Below, piece after piece: positions 30,991-39,230 of a stretch of DNA of 64,000 nt (positions are counted from its first letter, which is position 1; each line of letters opens with the position of its first letter). Source of the stretch: Collinsella aerofaciens (GTDB lineage: Bacteria > Actinomycetota > Coriobacteriia > Coriobacteriales > Coriobacteriaceae); assembly GCF_902364355.1 (NCBI RefSeq), contig NZ_CABJDK010000011.1, positions 1-64,000 on the forward strand, given 5' to 3'. The translations under genes were made by a program, and so were the position numbers. The notes under the pieces are model-generated. The model made no database searches. It saw only the letters and a program-made list of their open reading frames with translations, and was not told where the DNA came from.

Positions 30991-32256
30991 ATGGAAAATG
31001 CAAAGTTAAAGAGCAGCAAGGTTTACGCATGGGTTCTCGTGATCGCGCTCGGCCTCATGTCTGCCGGTACGACCGGATCCTATAGCGTAATCGCTGGCTC
31101 CTTCGTCGCGCCCGTGTGCGAGGAGTTCGGATTTGACTACTCCATCTTCTCGTATTACTTCACTGCAACGCTCATTGGTCTTGCAGCGGCTCTTCCGTTT
31201 GTCGGAAAACTCATCCCCAAGGTTGTTGGCAAGTTTTGGCTCCCCGTCGTTGAGCTTATTCTGCTCGCCGCTGGCGCAGGCATGGCCTTCTACACCGAAG
31301 TCTGGATGTTCATCGCAGCTGGTGCTTTGATTGGCGTTTGCTTCGCCTTCACTACCGGCGTCGCCATGTCCGATGTTATTGACCAGTGGTTCAAAAAATC
31401 TGGCGGCCTGGCAATTGGTCTCGCTTGGGCAGTGAACTCGATTTACATGCTCATCATGAGTCCCGTCATCACCTCTGTCATTGAGGCTGCTGGCTGGAGG
31501 ACTGGTTATCTGGTGCTCGCTGGCGTCTCCGCCGTGCTCATTCTTCCCGCTTCCATCCTGATTATCCGCTATAAGCCCCAGGACAAGGGCATGCTGCCCT
31601 ATGGCTATGTCGAAGGCGAGACGGTCGCCGAGACCGAGGAGACGACCGAGGATAGTGCACGTGGCGTTAGCTACGCACGCGCTATTAAGTCGCCTGCATT
31701 CTTTTTCTGCATCGGCTTCCTCTGCCTCGTTCAGCTTACTTGCTGCATGAACCAGCTGTTCCCCACCTATGCCGCCGAGGTCGGCTTTAGCCCCATGGTG
31801 GGTGGCTTCATGGTTTCCGCCGCATCGCTGTTCGACCTGTTCCTCAACCCGATCGTCGGTACCACTTGCGATAAGTTTGGCAGCACCAAGGCCATTCTGA
31901 GCTGGCTCGCCGTCTCGATTCTCTCCTTTGTCATGCTCATGATGAGCAGCGGCAACTCGACGCTCAGCATTCTTGCTGCCGGTGTTAACGACGTCATGTA
32001 CGTCATCGCCGGCACCGCTCTGACCGTTTTGGTGATGGACGTCTTTGGCTCCCGTGACTTTGGTCGCATCTTCGCGCTCATCTGCTCCGTGGGCTATATC
32101 GTCGGCGCCTTTGGCATGCCCGTCATGATGAAGGTATACGAGCTTGTCGGCTCCTTCCAGGGCGTTTTCATCTTCTGTATTGCATGCAACGTCATCATCG
32201 GTCTGTTCTTGCTGCTGGCAAAGAAGACTGGTAAGAGCCTCTCTTGGGACGAATAG
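30991..32256 (+). CDS. MFS transporter (paralogue)
   Basis: The ATG at 30991, with TAGGAG upstream and 11 bp after the carbamoyltransferase stop, gives 421 residues and 12 predicted helices. It starts MENAKLKSSKVYAWVLVIAL. It parallels the MFS protein at 26269-27549 throughout (AFYTEVWMFI, SDVIDQWF, TCCMNQLFPTYA). Last gene of the deiminase operon. Candidate substrates are a guanidino compound or its ureido/amine products; an antiporter exchanging substrate and product would fit, as in agmatine-putrescine exchange, but that classical antiporter belongs to the APC family, so this would be an unrelated solution. A terminator follows. Confidence 0.9.
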   Translation: MENAKLKSSKVYAWVLVIALGLMSAGTTGSYSVIAGSFVAPVCEEFGFDYSIFSYYFTATLIGLAAALPFVGKLIPKVVGKFWLPVVELILLAAGAGMAFYTEVWMFIAAGALIGVCFAFTTGVAMSDVIDQWFKKSGGLAIGLAWAVNSIYMLIMSPVITSVIEAAGWRTGYLVLAGVSAVLILPASILIIRYKPQDKGMLPYGYVEGETVAETEETTEDSARGVSYARAIKSPAFFFCIGFLCLVQLTCCMNQLFPTYAAEVGFSPMVGGFMVSAASLFDLFLNPIVGTTCDKFGSTKAILSWLAVSILSFVMLMMSSGNSTLSILAAGVNDVMYVIAGTALTVLVMDVFGSRDFGRIFALICSVGYIVGAFGMPVMMKVYELVGSFQGVFIFCIACNVIIGLFLLLAKKTGKSLSWDE

Positions 32257-32306
32257 TTCGATTCGTCTTAGTCATACGCTGTAGGAGTTAATCTGCAGCA
32301 GCTTTA

Positions 32307-32335
32307 GGGCATCGGCTAACGCCGGTGCCCTTTTT
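32307..32335 (+). terminator. Rho-independent terminator of the deiminase operon
   Basis: GGGCATCGGC, TAAC loop, GCCGGTGCCC, followed by TTTTT. Confidence 0.85.
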
Positions 32336-32340
32336 CATGG

Positions 32341-32373
32341 AATGTGACAAAGGGACAGTCCCTTTGTCACATT
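32341..32373. repeat. 33-bp palindromic repeat, family 1, copy B
   Basis: AATGTGACAAAGGGAC, A, GTCCCTTTGTCACATT: perfect palindrome. It differs from copy A at one position in each arm (GTGAC/GTCAC for GCGAC/GTCGC), keeping the pairing. It lies just after the terminator and 6 bp before the stop of the convergent gene. Confidence 0.85.
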
Positions 32374-32379
32374 GGGCGC

Positions 32380-33513
32380 CTAGCTCGTTTTGCCCACCAA
32401 CGTGATACGGATGCTTGGATGGGTGTACTCGTCAAATTCATCCTCGGGATCCGTGTCAAACGAATAGTACGTTTTGATGGGGTTGTCACTCGTCCTGATG
32501 GAGATTCTCTCGTAGAGCGAACCGTTCAAAAAAGCCTGCCTAAACTCTTCGGGGAGCTTTTGCGGTGCTAGGAGCTCGGGACTCACGGTCTTGACGTCTA
32601 CGGTTTGGACGACAGAGGAAAGTTCGTCCAAGTCGAGCTCGATGCGGGCGAGGTTGTCCTCAAGGCTCGCGTCGGGGTCGATCTCTGCTATGTAACTCAC
32701 TTCCTTGAGCGTTCCCTTGTTGTCGAAATCCAGGTACGTATAGGTCTTCTGGGTATCGGAGTCGCCGTCGTGAAGGTAGCCGCGGACGTGATAGCCGTAA
32801 TCTTGATATCGCTCGTAAGGGTCATCGGCGGACACGTACTCGCATGCGGGTTCTAGCGTCTTGCGGGCGATGGCGATCTGCTCGGCCGCGGCCGCGGCGT
32901 TCTGTTGCATCTCGATGTTTCCCTGCGCCAGCTGCGGGATATAGGCACCGCACACGATTGCGAGGGGCAGTGCCACAAGCGCGACGATCCACTTTTTTGC
33001 ACGGGGGATAGGCACGCCACAGGCCTCTGCCATGGCCTTTGCGTTGGCAAAGCTTTCGGCAAGCACGTCTGCCGCGGTGGCGACGGCGCCTACGGCAGCG
33101 GCGACTTCTGCCGCGCCACCCAGGTTGCGCGCGGTCTCGTTGTCGCTGTTCTTGAGCAGGCGCGCGGCGGCCTGCGTGCCAATAACGCCCGCGATTTGTG
33201 CCGAGCGGTCTTTCTCGGACTGCTCGACGGCGAGTCGGCGCTGCATTTCTTTCCACTGCTTGCCGCGCATGCCAAAGCGCGGCGCGAGCGCGCAATAGCA
33301 GAAGATGATGAGCTCGATGGCGGTGAGCGCCAGGGCGGCCATCATGCCCGTCTCCTGGAAGCCTTCGTGATGGAAGACGATGTCGTCAATCATTTCGAAG
33401 GGAATGATCGAAAATGGCAGCACGAACGCCATGACAAGCGCCGCACCGGCAACTTTGGGGCAGATGCAGTATCGCTGGATGCGCTTGCGTTCTTGTTCGG
33501 TGAGCTGCTGCAT
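32380..33513 (-). CDS. Hypothetical membrane protein
   Basis: I prefer the ATG at 33511-33513 because GAGGA lies 4 nt upstream; an ATG at 33531 is possible. The 377-residue protein starts MQQLTEQERKRIQRYC, with helices at about 20-40 (AGAALVMAFVLPFSI) and 55-75 (ALALTAIELIIFCYC). A soluble Ala-rich helical segment follows (about 85-165), a third helix at about 175-195 (WIVALVALPLAIVCGAYI), then an extracytoplasmic domain of about 180 residues with YVSADDPYERYQDYGYHVRG. No recognised family. It is alone and flanked by palindromic repeats on both sides. Confidence 0.7.
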   Translation of the reverse strand: MQQLTEQERKRIQRYCICPKVAGAALVMAFVLPFSIIPFEMIDDIVFHHEGFQETGMMAALALTAIELIIFCYCALAPRFGMRGKQWKEMQRRLAVEQSEKDRSAQIAGVIGTQAAARLLKNSDNETARNLGGAAEVAAAVGAVATAADVLAESFANAKAMAEACGVPIPRAKKWIVALVALPLAIVCGAYIPQLAQGNIEMQQNAAAAAEQIAIARKTLEPACEYVSADDPYERYQDYGYHVRGYLHDGDSDTQKTYTYLDFDNKGTLKEVSYIAEIDPDASLEDNLARIELDLDELSSVVQTVDVKTVSPELLAPQKLPEEFRQAFLNGSLYERISIRTSDNPIKTYYSFDTDPEDEFDEYTHPSIRITLVGKTS

Positions 33514-33712
33514 GGGGTCCTCGACTCTCATCGTTTTTCGGGGGCGATGCGCACACGCTCTTGAGTATAAATGAGTAGAGGGTGTGCGCTGTTCAGACAT
33601 AGTGATCAACAGCGCGTTATTGGCAATCGTTGCGCAGCGACTGCTGGAGGGGTAGTTAACGCCAAGTAACCGCCTCCGCCTTGTGGGTGGCCTCAAGGAC
33701 AAGGCATAATGC

Positions 33713-33743
33713 ATGTGACAAAGGGACTGTCTCTTTGTCACAT
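33713..33743. repeat. Palindromic repeat, family 1, copy C
   Basis: ATGTGACAAAGGGAC, T, GTCTCTTTGTCACAT, with one mismatch between arms. It ends 14 bp before the Dus start and probably forms part of its 5' region. Confidence 0.8.
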
Positions 33744-33757
33744 TGATGTGAAAGTGG

Positions 33758-34717
33758 ATGTCGATGATTCTATCGCTGGCCCCTATGGAGGGGATTACCG
33801 GACATGTGTTCCGCCGCGTGCATGCGGAGTGCTTTGGTGCGCTCGACTGCTACTACACGCCGTTTTTGCCGCCGCCGCGGGTGGGAAACCGCTTTGGGGG
33901 CAAGGCGTTTAAGGAGATCGATCCTGCCAACAACCAGGGGCTCAATGTAGTGCCTCAGCTGATGTCAAAGAACGCGGACGAGTTTGTGTGGGCGGCGCAA
34001 GTGCTCGCCGACATGGGCTACCGCGAGGTCAATCTCAACCTTGGCTGCCCCTCGGGTACGGTTGTCGCCAAGGGCAAGGGATCGGGCTTTTTGCGCAACT
34101 TGGACGAGCTCGAGGCGTTCTTGAGCGATGTGTGCGAACACTCGCCGTTGCCGGTGTCGGTAAAAACCAGGCTGGGGCTGGAGAGCGACGACGAATACGA
34201 GCGCGTGCTCAACCTGTACTGTCGCATGCCGCTGGCAGAACTGATCGTGCATCCGCGCGTACAAAAGGACCGCTATACGGGCTCGCCGCGCAAGGAGTTC
34301 TATGGCGAGACGCTGGAGCGTGCGCCGTTTCCGGTCGCCTACAACGGCGACATTTTTGATCTTGAGGATATGGATTCGCTGGTGGAGGCCTATCCCGGGA
34401 CACGCCATGTGATGCTGGGGCGTGGCTTGCTCGCGAATCCCGCGCTCGCTCGTATGGTCAAGGGCGGCCCTGCTGCAACGGCTGCTGAGCTGCAGCGCTT
34501 CCACGACACGCTGTTTGCGGCCTATGCGGACGAGATCGGCGGTAACGCGGTTTTTCGCATGAAGGAGTGGTGGTTCTACGCCAAGTGCGCTTTCGCCGAT
34601 CCTGCTACTGTTCACAAGCTCGTACGCAAGACCAAAAAGGTCGACGAATACCGCGCTGCCGTCGATCGCGTCTTTCGCGAGCAGCCACTTGCGCCTATAG
34701 CCCGCTTTCACGGCTAG
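33758..34717 (+). CDS. tRNA-dihydrouridine synthase (Dus family)
   Basis: A 319-residue protein starting MSMILSLAPMEGITGHVFRR, the FMN-site APMEG signature. NLNLGCPSGTVVAKGKGS (about 90) carries the catalytic Cys, SVKTRLG (about 135) and VHPRVQKDRYTG (about 170) are substrate and flavin contacts, and GDIFDLEDM and MLGRGLLANPAL complete the TIM barrel. It reduces uridine in tRNA loops to dihydrouridine with NADPH and FMN. The start is weakly supported since only GAAAGTGG precedes it. The stop codon lies inside a palindromic repeat. Confidence 0.92.
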   Translation: MSMILSLAPMEGITGHVFRRVHAECFGALDCYYTPFLPPPRVGNRFGGKAFKEIDPANNQGLNVVPQLMSKNADEFVWAAQVLADMGYREVNLNLGCPSGTVVAKGKGSGFLRNLDELEAFLSDVCEHSPLPVSVKTRLGLESDDEYERVLNLYCRMPLAELIVHPRVQKDRYTGSPRKEFYGETLERAPFPVAYNGDIFDLEDMDSLVEAYPGTRHVMLGRGLLANPALARMVKGGPAATAAELQRFHDTLFAAYADEIGGNAVFRMKEWWFYAKCAFADPATVHKLVRKTKKVDEYRAAVDRVFREQPLAPIARFHG

Positions 34718-34778
34718 TTGATCGTTGGGGACGTTCTTTAAAGACTAGTCATTTAAGAACGTCCCCAACGACTAGCCG
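34711..34778. repeat. Palindromic repeat, family 2 (GGGGACGTTCTT), copy A
   Basis: CGGCTAGTTGATCGTTGGGGACGTTCTT pairs imperfectly with AAGAACGTCCCCAACGACTAGCCG. The inner arms CGTTGGGGACGTTCTT are perfect. The left arm includes the Dus stop codon, so the repeat overlaps the gene end. Related copies lie at 44913-45036 and around the IS element at 58617. Confidence 0.8.
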
Positions 34779-34788
34779 CAAAAAGCTG

Positions 34789-34839
34789 TACGCCAGCATC
34801 CAAAGATGTCGAAAAATGTCGACTTTGGATGCTGACGTA
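34789..34839. repeat. Long hairpin between Dus and glutaredoxin genes
   Basis: TACGCCAGCATCCAAAG and CTTTGGATGCTGACGTA pair with one mismatch around a loop that contains TGTCGA twice. It stands between convergent genes and could stop transcription from both sides. Confidence 0.7.
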
Positions 34840-34886
34840 CATGTTTGGGTCGTATGGGTTGGGGCGAGTCGGTCGCAACGCGAGTG

Positions 34887-35132
34887 TTAGAGCAGGTTCT
34901 TCTGTGCCCACGCGATGATGTCGTTCGATTCGTAGAGCGGTTCTCCGTCGATGAACAGGCAGGGAACCTGGCGTTTTCCGCCGACGGCGATGAGCGTCTG
35001 CTCGGCATCGGAATCGGTCGAGATATTACGCTCGGGGATGGTCACGCCGTTATCGGCCAGGAAGCGCTTGACCTTTATGCAATACGGGCAGCCGGTCATA
35101 ACGTAGAGCGCGAGTTCGTGATCAGTAGCCAT
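34887..35132 (-). CDS. Glutaredoxin family protein
   Basis: An 81-residue protein from the ATG at 35130-35132 (TTGGAG upstream). The active site is YVMTGCPYCIKVKRFL (CPYC), cis-Pro is in KRQVPCLFIDGE, and the glutathione-contact-like loop is YESNDIIAWAQ. Length and motifs fit NrdH/glutaredoxin-type proteins, which reduce disulfides in the cytosol. It is just downstream of and codirectional with the XRE regulator gene (52 bp gap). Confidence 0.9.
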   Translation of the reverse strand: MATDHELALYVMTGCPYCIKVKRFLADNGVTIPERNISTDSDAEQTLIAVGGKRQVPCLFIDGEPLYESNDIIAWAQKNLL

Positions 35133-35183
35133 AGGTCTCCAATCGGTTGAGGTTTCGATTGAAATACCCAAAGCCGCCGCGGT

Positions 35184-36011
35184 CTATGCACGCGTCAACG
35201 ACGACTCGATTGCCTGTACCAGAAACGCCGTGGCTCCGGTGCCGCAGGGGTTGTCGTAGTAGTCAACAAAGCGCTGGTCGGCAAGATAACCATTGGCGAG
35301 GCCCAGGTATGCTTCGTCCTGGGGCTCGTGTCCCCAGTTAAGGCCAATCCATCGGCGGTGCATTGCGACAAGCTTGCGGGCTTCGTTACTCTTTGGATCG
35401 CCGTCGCCCATGGCAATCGAGAGCTGGCCCAGAATAGCGCGTTCAAGTTCCTTCATGTCGTTCCATGTCTCGGGATCCATATCCAGCAGTGCTTCGTTTG
35501 CGGCGTCGATCGCCTCGTCGCCATAGCGCGCTCGCGCCTCGGCACCGTAGCGCTCCTCGTTTTCGTGCACGGAGCGCCAGCGTTCCAGTTGCGGCAGGAC
35601 GGCGCCCATGAGCGAGACGGCTTCGTCGAGCGACATGCCGGTGTTTTGCGCCAGCCGCGGGGCACAGTCTTCGATCATTGCCTCCATGGTGGTGTCGTAG
35701 GTGTACTTGCCGTGGTCGTAGCACCACTTGCAGTAATGGTCGGTCGTGGCGCCCGCAGCATCGGTGCCGCAGTCGTCGGGCGTGAGTATCATGCCGCAGC
35801 TCTGGCAATAGTGCTCGGGCATTTCGAGCAGATGAGACAGCGGCTTGCCGGTCACGGCGGCGATGAGCTTCATCATGTCGATGCCCGGTGTGACCTCGCC
35901 ACGCTCCCAACGGCTGACGGCTTGGCGTGTGACGAAGAGCTTGGCGGCGAGCTGCTCTTGGGTAAGGTGATGGGCGCGACGGACGGCGATGAGCTTTTCT
36001 GCAAAGGCCAT
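35184..36011 (-). CDS. XRE regulator with zinc ribbon and TipAS-like domain
   Basis: A 275-residue protein. The N-terminal HTH_XRE (residues 1-60) has HHLTQEQLAAKLFVTRQAVS. A zinc-ribbon-like domain follows (about 67-100) with CQSCGMIL, DDCGTD and HYCKWC. The C-terminal 150 residues, MEAMIEDCAPRLAQ to WNDMKELERAILGQ and YYDNPCGTGATAFLVQAI, resemble the TipAS drug-recognition fold, in which a YYD-type end is typical. TipAS domains bind thiopeptides and other compounds in MerR regulators, so joining one to an XRE DNA-binding domain suggests a ligand-responsive regulator. The divergent gene is trmO; the codirectional gene encodes glutaredoxin. The target is unknown. Confidence 0.85.
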   Translation of the reverse strand: MAFAEKLIAVRRAHHLTQEQLAAKLFVTRQAVSRWERGEVTPGIDMMKLIAAVTGKPLSHLLEMPEHYCQSCGMILTPDDCGTDAAGATTDHYCKWCYDHGKYTYDTTMEAMIEDCAPRLAQNTGMSLDEAVSLMGAVLPQLERWRSVHENEERYGAEARARYGDEAIDAANEALLDMDPETWNDMKELERAILGQLSIAMGDGDPKSNEARKLVAMHRRWIGLNWGHEPQDEAYLGLANGYLADQRFVDYYDNPCGTGATAFLVQAIESSLTRA

Positions 36012-36152
36012 AGCGGCTCCTTTCTGCTGCTTGATGGCTTAAGCATACGCGGCAGCAGGTGCCTTTCCAAGCAACCGTTGGTTGCACGACGGGGGACCGC
36101 GGCGAAGAATTGCGCGCAACGCCTCACATCTCCATGCCGTACAATGACCGGT

Positions 36153-36890
36153 ATGGAACCTATCGCACACATACATACCGACCTGCCGCAGAAGTTCGGC
36201 ATTCCGCGCAACAGCTTTTTGGCGCCCCATCTGCAGGGGCGCATCGTCTTTGAGCCGGAATTTGCCTCCAACGCAGCAGTTGAGGGTCTGGATTCCTTCT
36301 CTCACCTATGGCTGCTGTGGCGTTTTGAAAACGGCACGCCCGGCGGCACGGCTAAGGACATAGCTGCCGATGCCAAGTCGCAGGACAGGTCCGGCACCAA
36401 CGCAAAATGGTCGAAAACCGTGCGCCCGCCGCGTCTGGGCGGAGCCGAGCGCGTGGGTGTATTTGCCACACGCAGTCCGTTTCGCCCTAATCCCATCGGT
36501 CTTACCTGTGTCAAGCTCGATCGTGTCGAGCTCACCGATGATGGCCCGATCATCCATGTGCTGGGGGCCGATCTGCGCGACGGCACGCCCATCTACGACA
36601 TTAAGCCCTACATTCCGTTTGCGGATTGCCATCCAGATGCGACCGGCGGCTGGATTGAGGATGCTCCGTGGCAAGAGCTCGATATCGAGTTCCCGCAAGC
36701 GCTGCAGGATATGATTCCGCCCGCAAAGCTCCCCGGCTTGATAGAGGTCCTTCGCCAAGATCCGCGCCGCGCGGGTAGCAAACACGAGCCAAACCGCGTC
36801 TACCATCTGGCTTACGCTGGGCTCGACATATCCTTTACGGTTGATGGAACCAGGTTGGCGGTAATCGCCGTCAACGACGCGCGGGACTAG
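36153..36890 (+). CDS. tRNA (N6-threonylcarbamoyladenosine-N6) methyltransferase TrmO-like (TsaA)
   Basis: The start MEPIAHIHTDLPQKFGIPRN matches the family N-terminus; an ATG nine bases earlier is possible and neither has a good ribosome site. The 245-residue protein has RSPFRPNPIGLTCVKL near residue 105, the signature of the UPF0066/TsaA beta-barrel, and DIKPYIPFADC near 155. The reaction is SAM-dependent methylation of t6A37 in tRNA in the enterobacterial homologue. The ORF stays open far upstream, but that extension is antisense to the XRE gene and not supported. Confidence 0.88.
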   Translation: MEPIAHIHTDLPQKFGIPRNSFLAPHLQGRIVFEPEFASNAAVEGLDSFSHLWLLWRFENGTPGGTAKDIAADAKSQDRSGTNAKWSKTVRPPRLGGAERVGVFATRSPFRPNPIGLTCVKLDRVELTDDGPIIHVLGADLRDGTPIYDIKPYIPFADCHPDATGGWIEDAPWQELDIEFPQALQDMIPPAKLPGLIEVLRQDPRRAGSKHEPNRVYHLAYAGLDISFTVDGTRLAVIAVNDARD

Positions 36891-37003
36891 CCGGCCATTC
36901 GCCGGCGCCCGCCAAATTCAACGCCAAACCCTCATGACAAAATCGCCCACGCTGGTGGACAATAACGCCTACCAAAACAATCCGCTTTGCACGGGAGCTC
37001 AGC

Positions 37004-38218
37004 ATGAAATACGACTTTACTTCGCTTATCGACCGCCACGGCATGGACGCCATCGCCGTTGACTCCTGGGGTGAAATCCCCGGCATGGCTCCGAACGCGC
37101 CCGACGAGGGCTTCGACCGCATCCCCATGTGGGTGGCGGACATGAACTTTGCCACGGTGCCCACGGTCCAGGAGCACATCATTCAGCGCGCCCAGCATCC
37201 CATGTTTGGCTATTTCGATCCTCGCCCCGAGTACTTCGACCGCATCATCGAATGGCAGAGCCGCCGTAATGGCGTTAAGGGCCTGCTCCCGGAGCATATC
37301 GGCTACGAGAACGGCGTGCTGGGCGGCGTCGTGTCGACCCTGCGCGCGTATGTCCAGCCGGGCGATGCGGTGCTGGTCCACAGCCCGACCTACATCGGCT
37401 TTACCAAGTCCATCGAAGCCGCGGGCTATCGCATTGTCCACAGCCCGCTTAAGCTCGACGACCAGGGCGTGTGGCGTATGGACTTTGAGGACATGGAGCG
37501 CAAGCTCGCCCAAAACCACATCCATGCTGCGGTGTTCTGCTCGCCGCACAATCCCTGCGGCCGCGTATGGGAGCGCGACGAGATCGAACGTGCCATGGAC
37601 ATCTATCGCCAGCACGATTGTGTGGTGATCTCGGATGAGATTTGGTCCGATATCATCCTGCCGGGCCACAAGCATATCCCGACGCAGTCGGTGAGCGAGG
37701 ATGCCCGCATGCGCACGGTCGCCCTCTATGCGCCGAGCAAGACGTTTAACCTGGCGGGCCTGGTCGGCAGCTACCACATCATCTATAACGAGACGCTGCG
37801 CGATCGCGTGTGCGCCGTGTCCAATAAGACCCACTACAACGAGATGAATGTCCTTTCGATGCACGCGCTTATCGGCGCCTACCAGCCGCAGGGCTACGAG
37901 TGGCTCGATGAGCTTAACGAGGTCATCGAGGGCAACATTGACTACTTCTGCGATTACGTGGACGAGCATTTTGAGGGCGTGTCCTATTCGCGCCCGCAGG
38001 GCACCTATATGGTGTTCCTGGATTGCACGGAGTGGTGCCGCGAGCATGGCCGCGATATTCAGTGGCTGCTCGATGAGGGCGCGCGTGTGGGCGTGGGCTA
38101 TCAGGACGGCCGTCCGTTCCACGGACCCTGCCACATTCGCGTGAATCTGGCACTGCCGCTTTCGCGTGTAAGGGAGGCGTGCGAGCGCTTGGACCGCTAC
38201 GTTTTTAATGCACAGTAA
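37004..38218 (+). CDS. MalY/PatB family PLP-dependent aminotransferase / cystathionine beta-lyase
   Basis: A 404-residue fold-type I PLP enzyme; GGGAG precedes the ATG by 6 nt. PMWVADMNFATVP is the MalY/PatB N-terminal mark. HNPCGRVWERDE (about 180), SDEIWSDIILPG (about 215) and APSKTFNLAGLVGSY (about 245, the Lys forming the Schiff base) are the cofactor contacts, and HIRVNLALP near the end has the carboxylate-binding Arg. Members cleave cystathionine or cysteine (C-S beta-lyase), releasing sulfide, ammonia and pyruvate, and some act as aminotransferases. Monocistronic; an imperfect GC hairpin (about 38233-38267) follows. Confidence 0.92.
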   Translation: MKYDFTSLIDRHGMDAIAVDSWGEIPGMAPNAPDEGFDRIPMWVADMNFATVPTVQEHIIQRAQHPMFGYFDPRPEYFDRIIEWQSRRNGVKGLLPEHIGYENGVLGGVVSTLRAYVQPGDAVLVHSPTYIGFTKSIEAAGYRIVHSPLKLDDQGVWRMDFEDMERKLAQNHIHAAVFCSPHNPCGRVWERDEIERAMDIYRQHDCVVISDEIWSDIILPGHKHIPTQSVSEDARMRTVALYAPSKTFNLAGLVGSYHIIYNETLRDRVCAVSNKTHYNEMNVLSMHALIGAYQPQGYEWLDELNEVIEGNIDYFCDYVDEHFEGVSYSRPQGTYMVFLDCTEWCREHGRDIQWLLDEGARVGVGYQDGRPFHGPCHIRVNLALPLSRVREACERLDRYVFNAQ

Positions 38219-38360
38219 GTGAGCGCTGCATGCGGGGCCGTCTGCCAGATTGGCTGGAAGGCCCCGTATGGTAAAGCATCTGTAACCATTGAGCGCACGC
38301 GCGGTTTTGTCTGCTAATATCTTTGCCCTTGAGTCTGTAAACAGGATTGTCTGGAGCTCG

Positions 38361-39230
38361 ATGAAAAGACCTCGTCGCTCGGCCGCCATATCGTTGTTTG
38401 TTGCGCTTGCAGTGGTGAGCGCCTTTGTCGTGGCGATAGCTGGCTGTTCCGAGTCGAATGACGGGGCCGCGGCGTCTGCATCAGAAGGCGCGGCCGCCTC
38501 GCAGGTCAAAGATGACGGCCTTAAGACGCTCAACGTCGGTAGCGATCTCTATCCGCCGTTTGTGTATAGCGACGAGTACGGCAATATCGTCGGCCTGGAT
38601 GTCGAGATTTTGACCGAGGCTTTGGCCCGCATTGGCTACAAGCCAAAATACCAGCTGATCGACTGGGAAAAGAAGAAAGAGCTGCTGGCAAGCGGCGAGC
38701 TCGACTGCGTCATGGGCAGCTTTACTATGACGGGCCGCGAAAACGAGTATCGTTGGGCCGGACCGTACCTTGCAAGCCGACAGGTGGTTGCTGTCGATCC
38801 CGAAAGCGATATCTACACGCTTGCCGATCTTGAGGGTAGGGTCGTGGCGGTCCAGTCCACCACCAAGCCCGAATCGATTCTGCTCAATCGTACCAATGAA
38901 AACGTTCCGCAGATCAAGGAGCTCTACAGCTTTTCGGACCGCTCGTACTTGAACCCGGCGCTTGTTGAGGGCCTGGTCGACGCCATCGCCGCACACGAGT
39001 CCTCGCTGCTCACCTACGAAAAAGACTATGGCGTGACGTATCGCATTTTGTCTGAGCCGCTGCTAGAGGTTGGTTTGGGCACCGCCTTCGATATCAATGA
39101 CACGCGCGGCATCGACGTTAAGCTCACCCATGCCTACCAAGAAATGCTTGCCGATGGCACCATGGAGCGCCTGGTGTCAAAGTATTTTGATGACCCTTCG
39201 CCCTTTTTGAATATGGAGGGCCTGTCGTGA
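38361..39230 (+). CDS. Substrate-binding lipoprotein (SBP_bac_3) coupled to hybrid kinase
   Basis: The ATG at 38361, with CTGGAG upstream, gives 289 residues. The signal RRSAAISLFVALAVVSAFVV ends in lipobox IAGC. The SBP_bac_3 domain starts near 55 (LNVGSDLYPPFVYSDEYGNI), then GLDVEILTEALARIG, LDCVMGSFTMTGRE, VVAVQSTTKPESIL and the closing DGTMERLVSKYF. Such proteins usually bind amino acids for ABC uptake, but no permease or ATPase follows. The stop overlaps the GTG of a hybrid histidine kinase (GTGA), so the protein probably presents its ligand to that kinase. Confidence 0.88.
   Translation: MKRPRRSAAISLFVALAVVSAFVVAIAGCSESNDGAAASASEGAAASQVKDDGLKTLNVGSDLYPPFVYSDEYGNIVGLDVEILTEALARIGYKPKYQLIDWEKKKELLASGELDCVMGSFTMTGRENEYRWAGPYLASRQVVAVDPESDIYTLADLEGRVVAVQSTTKPESILLNRTNENVPQIKELYSFSDRSYLNPALVEGLVDAIAAHESSLLTYEKDYGVTYRILSEPLLEVGLGTAFDINDTRGIDVKLTHAYQEMLADGTMERLVSKYFDDPSPFLNMEGLS

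Noticed and set aside
29891..31030. 379-codon minus-strand frame opposite the carbamoyltransferase
   Set aside because: Antisense shadow of a gene with clear motifs.
32380..33741. Longer N-terminus (about 76 extra residues) for the membrane protein
   Set aside because: The extension reads through the palindromic repeat and lacks a ribosome site; an internal ATG with GAGGA is better.
35328..36152. Long N-terminal extension of the TrmO frame
   Set aside because: It runs antisense through the XRE regulator gene; the family start is at about 36153.
36932..38533. 533-codon minus-strand frame opposite the MalY/PatB gene
   Set aside because: Antisense to a strongly conserved PLP enzyme; composition is typical of frame shadows.
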